This document shows, one piece after another, positions 1 to 10,498 of a stretch of DNA of 64,000 bases (position 1 is its first letter; each line of letters begins with the position of its first letter). The stretch is from assembly GCA_020002185.1 (NCBI GenBank), contig CM034533.1:38772396-38836395 (forward strand). The letters run 5' to 3'. The stretch comes from Paraescarpia echinospica (taxonomy: Eukaryota > Annelida > Polychaeta > Sabellida > Siboglinidae). The notes beneath the pieces are model-generated. The model saw only the letters and a list, made by a program, of their open reading frames with translations, did no database searches and was not told where the DNA came from. The position numbers and the translations under genes are program-made.

Positions 1-782
1 ATGTTAAAATGTAGGAGGTTGTCCCCATGTTAAAGGATATATGTTAAAAGATAGGAGGTTGTCCCCATGTTAAAGGATAGGCCATTTTCTCCATGTTAAA
101 GGATAGGAAGTTTCCCCATGTTAAAAGATAGGGCATTTTCTCCATGATAAACGTCAACTCGATGTATCTTAAAGGTATACGACAACGTTTTGAGTTTGAG
201 GTGCCAAACATCACAAACCCTCATGTCAAGAGACGATTATCTGTTCGGATTCACGGCCAACGAGGCGACCATAGGACTCGTATGAGGTATCGGTTCTTTC
301 AACGAAAAACATATGTATATGAAGCAGCCGTCTTTAGAACGTAACAATTCCATATTTACAAATAGTGCGAGCGACCAGATACGATACGACCTTCTCGAGA
401 GTCAAAAAAGGAAAGACCAGAATCGTCGGAAGCACGGTATATACACTAGTTTTCGGCGTCATCTCATTTGCATAGCCAATCAGACCGAACGTACATCACG
501 TGACTTCCCTTAACACAAAAACTGTGCACGTTCATCCGACGGTCCCCTAACGGATATCAATGTAACTAGTCAGAATAACGCCATCTACCGGCCATGCAGA
601 TCTCTATTCGTTGACACACTTCCGGGAATGGTGGAACCGTAGACGACGCCATGACAGGTCGCCATGACAGTCAAGTAACTTCCGGTACGACGTTACTTCC
701 GGTATGACATCACATCCAGTGTAGCGCCTTCTAGTGGATAAACGGAGTACTACCCTACACGACGGCGTCATCTAGCGAGTAA
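1..782 (+). repeat. Left arm of the first foldback element (FBE), cut by the window start
   Basis: Bases 144-560 reappear in reverse complement at about 950-1400, and the short array at 1-143 is the inverted counterpart of the array after 1365, so this is one arm of an inverted repeat centred near 853. The arm continues beyond the window. About 220 bp next to the hairpin (about 560-782) are present only on this side and correspond to the central spacer of the second FBE at 53060-53288. No open coding region is convincing here; short open frames are antisense or mirror copies of those in the other arm. Confidence 0.8.
438..480 (-). promoter_or_regulatory. Outward promoter-like module (CCAAT, octamer, TATA), mirrored at 1033-1075
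   Basis: A CCAAT box (476-480), an octamer ATTTGCAT (466-473) and TATATA (438-443) are spaced as in an RNA polymerase II promoter firing leftward. The same module, reversed, lies in the other arm: ATTGG 1033-1037, ATGCAAAT 1040-1047, TATATA 1070-1075, firing rightward. The pair would drive divergent transcripts away from the central hairpin. The second FBE lacks this module. No clear coding frame follows either copy. Function is inferred from motif order only. Confidence 0.4.
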
Positions 783-924
783 AAATATATAATTAGGGTA
801 AGATAAAGACAAAAAGTTGGGTTTAAGCTCGCGAAAATTTATATAACCCACTTTGATGGGTTGTATAAATTTTCACGAGCTTAACCCCCAACTCTTTGTC
901 TGTATCTAACCCTAATTATATATT
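783..924. other. Central palindrome/hairpin of the first FBE
   Basis: An imperfect palindrome of about 140 bp with a short loop at 851-856. The inner stem holds CTCGCGAAAATTTATA on the left, matched by TATAAATTTTCACGAG on the right, and the stem base continues through a TTAGGGT/ACCCTAA pair into TATATAATTA. The inner stem base and its TTAA-CTCGCGAAAATTT core recur at the centre of the second FBE (52951-53018), while the loop-proximal part differs. It sits exactly where the two arms meet, so it is the symmetry axis. Confidence 0.85.
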
Positions 925-1364
925 TTGACTAGTTACATTGATATCCGTTGGGGGCCGTCGGATGTCGCCTGTCTCATGAACGTGCACAGTTTTTGTGTTA
1001 ATGGAAGTCACCTGATGTACGTGTTCGGTCTGATTGGCTATGCAAATGAGATGACGCCGAAAACTAGTGTATATACCGTGCTTCCGACGATTCTGGTCTT
1101 TCCTTTTTCGACTCTCGAGAATGTCGTATCGCATCTGGTCGCTCGCACTATTTGTAAATATGGAATTGTTACGTTGTAAAGACGGCTGCTTCATTTACAT
1201 ATGTTTTTCGTTAAAAGAACCGATACCTCATACGAGTCCTCGTTGGACGTGAATCCGAACAGAAGATCGTATCTTGACATGAAGTTATGTGACCTTTGGC
1301 ACCTCAAATTCAAAATGTTGTCGTATACCTTTACGATACATCGAGTTGACGTTTATCATGGAGA

Positions 1365-2240
1365 AAATGTCCTATCTTTTAACATGGGGAAACTTCCTAT
1401 CCTTTAACATGGAGAAAATGGCCTATCCTTTAACATGGGGACAACCTCCTATCTTTTAACATATATCCTTTAACATGGGGACAACCTCCTACCTTTTAAC
1501 ATGGAGAAAACGGCCTTCCCTTTAACATGGGGATAATTCCTATCATTTGACATGGGAAAACTTCCTATCTTTTAACATGGGGAAACTTCCTATCCTTTAA
1601 CATGGTTTTTTAGCACCTATCCTTTAACATGAGGACAACCTCCTATGTTCTAACATTCAATTCGTGCAACGTGTTGGGCTAAGTTTAATGTTTCGTTTGT
1701 GCAACTTTGTTGTCAGTGAAATGAGGAAAAGGTAGTAGTGTGAAAATGCCCTATCTTTTAACATGGGGAAATTTCCTATCCTTTAACATGGAGAAAATGA
1801 CCTATCGTTTAACATGGGGACAACCTCCTATCTTTTAGCATGGGGAAACTTCCCATCCTTTAACATGGGGACAACCTCCTACCTTTTAACATGGTGAAAC
1901 TTCCTATCCCTTGATATGGAGAAAATGGCCTATCTTTTAACATGGGGACAACCTCCTATCTTTTAACATGGGGAGACTTCCTATCCTTTAACATGGAGAA
2001 AATGGCCTATCGTTTAACAGGAGGACAACTTCCTATCTTTTAACTTTGAAAAAACGGCCTATCCTTTAATATGGGGAAACTTCCTATCCTTTAACATGGG
2101 TTTTTAGCACCTATCCTTTAATATGAGGACAACCTCCTATGTTCTAACATTCAATTCGTGCAACGTGTTGGGCTAAGTTTAGTGTTTCGTTTGTGCAACT
2201 GTGTTGTCAGTGAAATGAGGAAAATTTGGTTGTGTCTTTG
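1365..2240. repeat. Short tandem array with CTTTAACATGGGG core
   Basis: More than twenty degenerate units of about 25-38 bp, each with a CCTATC(C/T)TTTAACATGG core followed by GGACAACCTC, GGAAACTTC or AGAAAATGGC. The inverted counterpart starts the window (1-143), and one stray unit is at 5100-5120. The units contain no long reading frame. Within the array a 70-bp segment beginning with CATTCAATTCGTGCAACG occurs twice (about 1653 and 2147), so blocks have been duplicated. The second FBE lacks this array. Confidence 0.8.
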
Positions 2241-2457
2241 TGACTATGAAAACTAAAAACAAACAAACACACTCATCCATAGCATAAGCACGATTTTATT
2301 TCAATATTCCCCATATGATCTCTCTTGAACACTGTTCCTGCGGATTGTATGTAGCACGCGAGCCTGTTTTTGTCGCAAATCGATAATACTAATATGGTTC
2401 CCAACGTGTGATTTGCAAAAGTGTCGCCGAATGAGCTGCGCGACGAGATGGCGCAGG

Positions 2458-3443
2458 TCATATACGATTCCGATGACAATCGATGTCAAATGGAATGTTG
2501 GTTTCCTTTGACATATCGTCGTCCACTGACGCTGTCTGCATGTAAAGCCAACGATCTGAGTTCCCGACTAAATCCATTGGTGTGTTGACGTCCTTGAGAC
2601 CGCGAGCGAAGGTTTCCCATCCTATCGGTTCAAACGACTTCCGTTTTCTCAACATGTCGTTCACGAGATCTACAATATTACTTCCGTGTACCACCTTGTT
2701 TCAGTACGTCATATTGCCACGATCGTTCCACCTTACGACACTTTTCATTTTATCGAGTAGTCTTCGTGCTTTCTGCTTCATAGTTTTTGGAACGCTGTCG
2801 ATGATGTCGTTTTCGATGCTCTCCTTTTCGACGATTTCATTTTCGTTAGCAGGTTGTACTTTGTTTTCCCCTTCACTGGGAATATTTTCGATGACCACAC
2901 GCACAGATTCTTGGATACGTTTGTCGGAAAGATCGTTGTACCGACTCAATACCTGGTTATACAACACAACTTTTTCCCTCTCGTGTATATCACTTCGTTC
3001 TAATATGCCTTGCATTTCATTGTCGAGTCGTCGCAAGACACTTTCGATAGAGTTAGCAGTCGAAGGCCGTTGCGGTTGAATGCTTTCCAAAATACGGCGA
3101 TCGACCAGCGCCATCTTCTTTGTATGCTCCACGTTGTCCTGAGATGGAAACAACAATATCGAGTTTGTCGCTGAGAACAGAGGCACATGTGTCGTAGTAG
3201 GGGCCTGAGATGGAAACGAGTCGAGTTTGTTGCTGGTGTCAAAGACACAGATGTTATAGTGGGCGCCGGGACAAGTGGTTTCAGCGACGTAGCGTTTGTC
3301 GACAGTGCATAGCGACTGTGGAGACTGTGCCGTTTCAAGTTGTCCCGACGTGTGAAATGTCTCTTGCAATCTGGGCATTGGAAGGCCGCCCGTGATGATG
3401 GTGTAGGCTTGTTGGCAGCTGGTAGACTAGTACATAAGCTCAT
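2458..3443 (-). pseudogene. Broken C2H2-finger/Polinton-type protein gene (FBE gene 1, first copy)
   Basis: This is a decayed homologue of the intact gene at 51673-52719. The N-terminal part (3443 down) encodes a C2H2-like finger with the string CPDCKRHFTRRDNLKRH; the later part has VVLYNQVLSRYNDLSD and SNIVDLVNDMLRKRK. The frame is broken by at least one frameshift between the finger region and the conserved region, and by an in-frame TGA at about 2701. The conserved part is homologous to the Polinton protein at 20574-21347. A protein is unlikely to be made from this copy. Confidence 0.75.
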
Positions 3444-3479
3444 GGTGTATGTGTTTACTGTTCAAACGTAAAGAACGGA

Positions 3480-3690
3480 ATGGCTATTGGAACACGTAGT
3501 CTCGTACGATATCTCGTCCGTTGTCTCGTGTGATTTATCGTCCGTTGTCTCGTCTCTTGTCTCTATCCCTCCTCCTCCTCGCTTTTTGCGTTTCAGCGCG
3601 GTAGATTGATAAATCACATCCGTAGTCTCGTGCGATATATCGTCCGTTGTCGCAGTAATCCGGCTATTCCGAGTTTCCTGTCCCACAAAG
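3480..3690. repeat. Seed of the 24-bp minisatellite
   Basis: A handful of degenerate GTCTCGTGTGATTTATCGTC-like units lie between gene 1 and the next gene. At the same position the second FBE carries 0.6-0.7 kb of this repeat (50380-51110 and 58022-58640). The 51-bp minisatellite of the second FBE is absent here. This copy therefore shows the unexpanded state. Confidence 0.65.
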
Positions 3691-3849
3691 AGGTCGACTT
3701 TGCCTGTTTGTGTAAGGCTATTAGTAAGGTTCCCAAAATATGCTTTGCATTACACTATGAAAAAGATACAAGATGAGGTTTGCACCTTTTATTCATGTAC
3801 AACACAAACGTATTTACATGTCACACTCCATAACTACAAGAACCAGAAA

Positions 3850-4239
3850 CTAGACATTGGTCACGTGAGTAGAAGTTTTGACGTCTTCAGGAGCGGTCGT
3901 TGTTACATTGGTACTATCGATAGAAGTTGTCACTTCGGCCGTATCGGCAGAAGTTGCGACATCGACATAAGCGGAAGTTGTCACATCAACCGTGTCGGCA
4001 GACATTGTGACATCGACAGGAGCGGAAGTTGGCACATCGATCGTGTCGGCAGAAATTGTGACATCGTCAGAAGCGGAAGTTGATACATCGCAGAGCCTAG
4101 TGTACCAGATGTCCTCGCCCTCTGATTCCGTCAGTACAGAAGGGCGGTTGGTCTCCGGCATGATGGGTCGGTACGTTAGCTCGTCCTCATCGCTCGAGTC
4201 TGCCGCATCGCGAGGTCGATAATAAGGTGTCTTCAACAT
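3850..4239 (-). CDS. Acidic Ser/Thr-rich protein, relative of FBE gene 2 N-terminus
   Basis: The beginning (LKTPYYRP, acidic run) aligns with the N-terminus of the zinc-finger gene at 49066-49994, and upstream sequence is also shared. The ATG used in the other copies has changed to ACG here, so the first available ATG is at 4239. After about 50 residues the protein turns into a run of roughly 10-residue Thr/Ser/Val/Asp repeats (DVTTSAYVDVATSADTAEV-like), encoded by about 30-bp DNA repeats. The zinc finger of gene 2 is missing. It may be a truncated, repeat-expanded derivative. Whether it is expressed is unknown. Confidence 0.4.
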   Translation of the reverse strand: MLKTPYYRPRDAADSSDEDELTYRPIMPETNRPSVLTESEGEDIWYTRLCDVSTSASDDVTISADTIDVPTSAPVDVTMSADTVDVTTSAYVDVATSADTAEVTTSIDSTNVTTTAPEDVKTSTHVTNV

Positions 4240-4311
4240 AATGTTAGGCGTGATGTCGTCGTAATACGAATGATGAGCCGTTTGACAAAACACAGCGCTT
4301 ATACAGTTAGT

Positions 4312-4352
4312 GAATGTGCCGAAAGGTCACGTGGGCGTGCCGAATGAGCACG
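4312..4352 (-). promoter_or_regulatory. Upstream E-box motif of the FBE gene 2 family
   Basis: A GTGCCGAAAGGTCACGTGGG-type motif containing CACGTG lies just upstream of the gene-2 relative. The same motif is found at about 4955-4985, 47635-47660, 48985-49000 and 60000-60030, always upstream of a gene 2 copy, which suggests a conserved proximal promoter element. Confidence 0.5.
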
Positions 4353-4648
4353 GACTGCAGAGTAGAAAATACGCATTCGCGGGCTGTAGAGTAGATCTAT
4401 GTAAAGACTGTCGTCGTTTCTCCTTGCACTGCTTGGGTATGTTAAGCAGTGGAGACAGTCGCTTGGAGGGTCGATATTTGCCGCAACAGGGGGAAGAGGG
4501 AGAAGTATCGAGAAATGCAGCAGTACGTTCCTTTTGTTACTGATGAGTTTAATAATGAATGATCAACTGGTATGTATAAGAGAAATATAATATTATATTC
4601 TTTGTAGCAGGCTTTGACTTAGAACTAGACCTGAATAGCATTTGAACA

Positions 4649-4960
4649 CTATGAGTAATTGAAACTTACTATTAGCTCTTCAAGTTGTTCTTTACGCCGC
4701 CGCTGCTTATCTTGCTTCCTTTGGCAGTAGCCCTGCTTCACATGAATGTGCCAACTCCCTTTACAACTGAAGGTACTGCCACACATGCAGCAGGCATAAC
4801 GAGGCAAAAGCTTCCGACGTTTCGTCGGACGTGAAGACGTTGGGTTGATGGTTGGATTGGTTGACGGAGCTGATGACAGAGACGAAATTGGTTTGGTCGT
4901 CGAACTGGTCGTCGGACTAGCCGTTGAACGCAGGCCTTTTATAACAGTTCGACAGAACAT
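4649..4960 (-). pseudogene. Second gene-2 relative with C2HC-type zinc finger, internally deleted
   Basis: Starting at the ATG at 4960, the first few residues match the 5' end of gene 2. The frame then jumps to the gene 2 central segment (SSTTKPISSLSSAP), the finger (CCMCGSTFSCKGSWHIHVKQG) and a basic QRKQDKQRRRKEQLEEL tail. A GTAAGT donor follows at the position of the gene 2 intron, but the expected acceptor and second exon are not recognisable downstream. Together with 3850-4239 it looks like a tandem duplication of gene 2 whose halves were kept differently. Confidence 0.5.
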
Positions 4961-4990
4961 AAAGGTCACGTGGTCGTGCCGAACGAACAC

Positions 4991-5639
4991 GAAATTTCTA
5001 ACCTATGAGAATAGCTAATACTCTTTTGTGACAATATGGTTGGCTCTGAAAAGAACCTATGTAAAACTGTAGCATTGCTCAAAAACTATAGCACTGATGA
5101 ATGTTAAAAGATAGGGAGACCTTGATATTGTTGATAAAGATGTCCGAAAGAATGTTACATGTTCAGGAATCACTTCACGTCTGCTATTGATAACATACAT
5201 AGGTACACACAAATTGACAAATACCTCTTTGTTAATACAGGAAGCAGTCGACGTATGCTAGTAATGAGAGTCATTGATAGGCAAAAATTTACAAACAGGG
5301 TGAAGGGGAAGGTCGTAGATCTGTATGGTAACCAGAAATGACATAATTTGACTAGTTCTCTACCGATTCGTCATGTTTGGACCTATTTTATAGTTGTAAA
5401 TGTATAGGCTACGGGGGCGCTATACCTGAGAAATGGTCCACAACCTATAACATATAAGAAATGACACCATTGCGCATGCGCAATGGCCTATTTAACGACG
5501 TCACTGACCTATTTAATGACGTCTTTGACCTATTTTTATAATAAAAGGAAACGAGAGGCACGATTTTAAGCGGTATCGATATGTGGTTCACTGACATCCG
5601 TCAGGGGGAGTTATTTGTACTTGTCTTTCAATTCGTAAT
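4991..5639. other. No gene seen
   Basis: AT-rich sequence with one stray TTAAAAGATAGG unit near 5105. One 60-codon open frame (5159-5341) has no recognisable feature. I see no structured RNA or transposon end here. Confidence 0.5.
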
Positions 5640-5815
5640 CTTTCCACCAAGGGGCGCCAATTTTCATAAATAAGACGCACCAATTTAGGCAGGACCCATA
5701 TTTAGTTCACGACTTATTCGACAGGGGTGGCATTGGTAATTCGTATTTTAGTTCATAACCTATCCACCAGGTGGCGCTGTTTTTGTTTATGACATATATA
5801 CCAGGTGGCGCCACT
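5640..5815 (+). repeat. Short CTCF-like motif cluster, outer end of first FBE
   Basis: Motifs CCACCAAGGGGCGCC (about 5645), CCACCAGGTGGCGCT (about 5768) and ACCAGGTGGCGCC (about 5800) are separated by degenerate 'TAGTTCACGACTTATT' spacers. They match the larger arrays at 48222-48760 and 60375-60850. The core agrees with the known CTCF consensus CC-N3-AG(G/A)(G/T)GGCGC. Binding is not shown. Confidence 0.55.
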
Positions 5816-5895
5816 TGACCTTTGTCCTTGACGTACATCCGGGTACTTGACCTTGACATGACGTCATTCCTCTTCCTCCACTCCACATCCAGCAT

Positions 5896-8440
5896 AACTC
5901 GTAAGAGGCCTACATTACTACTTACTGATACCGAACTTAGTTTCGTAGCTAATTATGACAAAACAGCCACTCAGAGACCTTATAGGCCTGAACTTAAATC
6001 CAATTTTCAGAATTAGGCCAACTGATTTTAGAGGGTTTCCCTCTGGATTATTATTCAGGAAGGTTTGAAGTTTAAAAACCAGGGCAACCAACAATAGTAC
6101 GAGTTGTCCATTTCGACCCCTGTGCTTCCCGACTAGGGGTATTTTTGGACTCGATGCATAACAATAACCGTTGCGCTCGAGGCAGTAAATTAGCATATAG
6201 AGTAGTGGGAGCTGCCGTTGTTTAGAGTAGTGAACCATTCTAGGCTTGGGTTAGATCAGTCCGTGTTGGTAGATAGCTGCGTAATAAACATATATGATCA
6301 TGACGTTTTGTTTGTATATTATTCAGTTATATGCAAGCAATGCTGTTACACGGTGTCAGGAAGTGACCTACCGTTACGTGTTGACTGGATTGCGTAAGCT
6401 GAATTACAAGCGCAGCGGGATTGTGTCAACTGTGCCTGATAACAGATCAGCTAGACTCCATTAAGTGAGGGATTCGGTCATGACTACGCCATCGCCACTA
6501 CTTAATCGTAATGTGACTACGCACAGTAGTATTAGTATACCACAGCGGCCGCCGCAGCAAATCGACGCGGTAACCGCCTGGATCGAATATGAAGTCGCCA
6601 CGAACCTGGACCAAAAAACAGAACGGACACGAGTGAGTACGTTGTTGTCAGTGAGCGGCCAAAGTCCGAAGGCCATCTAACAAAATCACCCGTGGACTGA
6701 TGATGAGGATCGGTACAAAGTAGCGTCAGTTCTACAAATGTACGAAAATTACTGTACGCCCAGAGTAAATGTACCGTATAAGCGACATAGATTTAATTCA
6801 CGGACGGGCCGGTAAAGATGTTATGACATGGTACAACGAACTGCATAGAATCGGAACAAACTATGCATTTGATGTGATCACGATGGATGAGATTTACTAT
6901 GATCATCTAGTGTCGAGTGTTCTGGACGAGAGAGTCTGAGATAAACTACTTAATGCTGGAGAAAGCCTTAGACATCATCAGAAGTTCAGAAGTGAAAGCT
7001 GAACGAGCTAAGGCATGGAGTTCCATCGGTGACACAGACATACCGCGATGAGAAAAGGCACAAGAACGAGACAGTTTGGAAAGCGTTGCAACGAGGCAAA
7101 ACGCGGAAGACCGCGAGAAAGAACACACGCGAAAACAGGTCCAACTTGGAACCAGAAATGCAGAGCCTGTCAGGGATTGAATTTTTTGCCGCCAAGTGTC
7201 GCAAGTTCAGAGTCAACAGAAGATACATTAAAACTGTCGGAAATGAAGAATATGGTGTGAGTAGTCTGATAGACGATTAGGCTACACGACAGTTGGTTAG
7301 CCGTGTGGACGGACGGTAGACGGATGCTAGTTATATAACACTTGGCATCGGGTCGCAGAGTACAGTTCGAGTGCGATACCGGATCACAGTGTAACGTCAT
7401 TCCGCTGCGTGACTACAAATTACCTACAGGAGACACTAACTTACAGAATCTAACACGAGTCTCAGACACGCTTAGTGTGTATGGAGGAAAGAAAGTTAAT
7501 GTGACGGCGATCACAGCACTCAAACGTTACAATAACCCTCCGATCGGATGTGAAACATGGCAACTAAAAACAAGACAAGAAAACAAAATTGATGAATTCA
7601 ACACTAAATTCTGCGAAACATCTTGGGCATACACTGGAGCGACCATGAGATGAACATAGAAGTCCGGATACGATCAGAACAACCTCTGGCAACACCTACT
7701 ATCTGCAGAAGACGAATGAGCTGACTAGACCTGTCGAACAAGCGCTATTGGTGGATACAAACTGGCCAGAGAAAGAGGGGACGACCAAGAATGAATTGGC
7801 GCCAAACAATTGACCGCGACCTACACCTGGTCAACAAAAGCTGGAGCGACGTCAGAACACTAACATGCGACAGATCTGGATGGCGTGCTTTCACTGCCTC
7901 GTGCGTCTCTAGTCGGGAGCCGCTCAATCTAAGTAAGTAAAGTAAGATCACAACACTCCCAAATCCATAGAAACGGCCGTAAACACAATCTGCTCTCACT
8001 TCAAAGTGATGAGCGGTAAACACTATCAACCACTGCTAAGCCGCCAGGCATGCGTTAGCATCGGTGCGCTCAAGTGGACTGATGTGGATAATATTCGACC
8101 GTTTGAAGACTCGCCGCAGCCCCCGAGTGTAAACACAGTTGATGCAAAGCAGGCAGAGAAGACGCTTTGCTTTGACGAAGCCGACATACTGCACCGGTAT
8201 GCAGATGTTTTCGAGGGATTTGGAAAATTACCAGGCCAGTACCACATCGAGATTGGCAGAGACGTTAATTCTGTAATACAAGCCCCTCGACGAGTACCAG
8301 TGGCACTAAGAGGCAAGCTGAAACATGAGCTGCGTGGGATGGTCAACGATGACATCATTGCGCCAGCCAGAGAACCTACAGATTGGGTTTCCAGCTTGCT
8401 GTTCGTGTCGAAACCAGGGAAATTGCGCATTTGAATGGAT
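5896..8440 (+). mobile_element. Gypsy-type LTR retrotransposon fragment, decayed
   Basis: A polyadenylation signal AATAAA near 6278 and the step TTACA/CGGTGTCAGGAAGTG near 6350 look like an LTR end followed by a primer-binding region. Then come a gag-like segment (6465-7130, several stops), an aspartyl protease segment (7342-7560, motif FECDTGSQCNVIPL) and the N-terminal half of a Gypsy reverse transcriptase (8006-8434, motif PAREPTDWVSSLLFVSKPGK). The frame stops at 8434 and the palm motifs are absent. No 3' LTR was found, so it is a 5' fragment. Confidence 0.75.
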
Positions 8441-9820
8441 CCACGGGATCTAAAAAAAGAGCTATCAAGCAAGAGCTGCTTGTGTTTCTGCTTCAGTTGA
8501 CTGTAGGATATGTTTGAGGGTGTTATTCTTCCCATGGTTGAATTCGACAAACCTTTCAGCATTGTTGATTACTTTGTCATGCCATGTCATGCCATGCAAT
8601 GTCATGTCATTTCAATATTATATTCTGATCGCTTTGTTGATTCGCCCATGTCACCATTAGTCTTTTCCCATGTCCTATCTCGAACTAGACCCATGAAATA
8701 GGGGCAACGAAGAGTTCGTTGTGCTAGGATAGGACATACATCTTGCGAATGTCCCTGTATTGCATCGGATATGAATCGCTCAAATAGCGTATGTACGTAC
8801 GCTCTGACATATATTATAATAACGTTTTACAGGTAGGCGGCAAGTATGTTCAGGTAACCGTAGATGGTTGGCGAACAAAGGCTATGCTTGTTGGTGATCA
8901 CCATGTAGGTAAATGCGATTGGAGAAGCTAACTTGTCGACAATGCTAGTGCGTGGCACGATTGCTACATGCTGACTCTGTAGTAAACTAGAACCTACGTT
9001 CCAACTTCCAGAATTTCCGCATCAGCAACGTTAGCAGTTTGTCTCCTTCTCCATTCCCCACACATGAGCATTGTTCTTTACGAGTTCTGACCTGCTTCTC
9101 ACCTGTAGGATGCATCTCTTATTTGCTCTTATATTCCTAAATTTTCTGTTATGTTTTATCTTCCATGCCAGTTCTAAGAAAATATCAAACATACTGTAGT
9201 ATTCTTAAAATCATAGTAATTGGTTAATATGAGGTTATGTACATATTATATACGCACATTTTGGATTATATCTTACAACAGTAACAATTTTAAAAAACAT
9301 CATCATAAGCACAGTAGGTATGGTATTCGTCAGGCAAATTAAGCAAAAACGGTTGTGACTACCAATATAAGTATTAGTCATCATGGCCTCGGGGGTAAAT
9401 GTTCACCAGTTAGTTCGTAATTAAACAATATGCCTGACATGATGTGAACAACGTGATGTCCGTCACAATATCAGCCGGCTCTAAAACACCTATGAATATC
9501 TACAGTTGTGATGCACACGTGCATCTTTTTAGATTAAAACTGGGACACTATGTATGACTTGTGTAAATAAGCGCATACAAGTTATCAGAACAGTTGTTCG
9601 TGACGAACATCACGGCTTACTGTGCACGTCGCAGACACCATGCCATGTTTGCATGTACAGTACAACAAAACATCAATATAAATATGGATACACCAGCCAA
9701 TAGAGGTAGTAAAGTCAATCTTTAGTTTAACATGGTTAAGCTACTGGAAATCTGAATATGACGTCCGTCACGAAATTGGCATTAAAAAAGAACAAGATCC
9801 ACATATATCATATATACTTA

Positions 9821-9868
<48 letters not shown>
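9821..9868. repeat. (TG)n-(TA)n microsatellite
   Basis: A TG run followed directly by about 18 TA dinucleotides. Confidence 0.95.
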
Positions 9869-9870
<2 letters not shown>

Positions 9871-10301
9871 ATTTAGGGATAGTCAATTATTGTTTTTGTA
9901 GAATGAGTGAGATTATATGAAATTTTTTAACAGTGTATTAAGTGACTGCAAGTAGTTGAGTAAATTAGCTTGCTGTTTGTCTAAAAAAACGCGTTACGGA
10001 CATCATGCAAAATGTGCTGGTTTTTATTAGGTTGTAACATTAATAATTTTTTATTTATTTCAAATTATGGTTCTGGACACCTGTTCATTTCATCACTTGA
10101 ACACAAATGACAAATGGCGACGAGTTTCTAAATTCAAAAGCCTTCTAGTGGCGTTATACCAAACATGTAAAAACTCAAAAACCATATCTTAGGAACCAGT
10201 TGTTGCAAAATAGTACTGAAAATATGACTGCTTGTGAAGTTGTACGCCATACAGTTAGCGTTGGTGAATTTGAAATGGGAACAGTATTTCTGTGGCCTGA
10301 C

Positions 10302-10367
10302 CCATATATATATATATATATATATGTGAATATATATATATATATAATTATATATATATCAATATAT

Positions 10368-10405
<38 letters not shown>

Positions 10406-10498
10406 CAAATATATATATATATATATATGTGCGTGTGCATATATGCATGTATATATGTGTATATGTATGTATATATGTATATATATATATATATATAT
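10302..10498. repeat. (TA)n microsatellite
   Basis: About 200 bp of interrupted TA dinucleotides. The 131-codon open frame across it is an artefact of the repeat. Confidence 0.95.

Larger units (their letters stand above)
925..5895 (-). repeat. Right arm of the first FBE (decayed)
   Basis: From the hairpin outward this arm holds a promoter-like module, a short-unit array (1365-2240), a broken zinc-finger/Polinton-type gene (2458-3443), a trace of the 24-bp minisatellite, two zinc-finger-gene relatives (3850-4239, 4649-4960) and a few CTCF-like motifs (5640-5815). The order matches arm B of the second FBE (53289-60990) apart from the inner 1.25-kb insertion with the array. The outer end, with the TGACCTTGAC / CATCCGGGTACTTGAC tract and CTCTTCCTCCA, matches the outer end near 60990. 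Confidence 0.75.

Noticed and set aside
4525..4560. Hammerhead ribozyme-like CTGATGAG
   Set aside because: No matching GAAA and stem arrangement around it; likely chance.
5159..5341. 60-codon open frame in the first FBE arm
   Set aside because: No similarity to anything in the second FBE and no feature beyond length.
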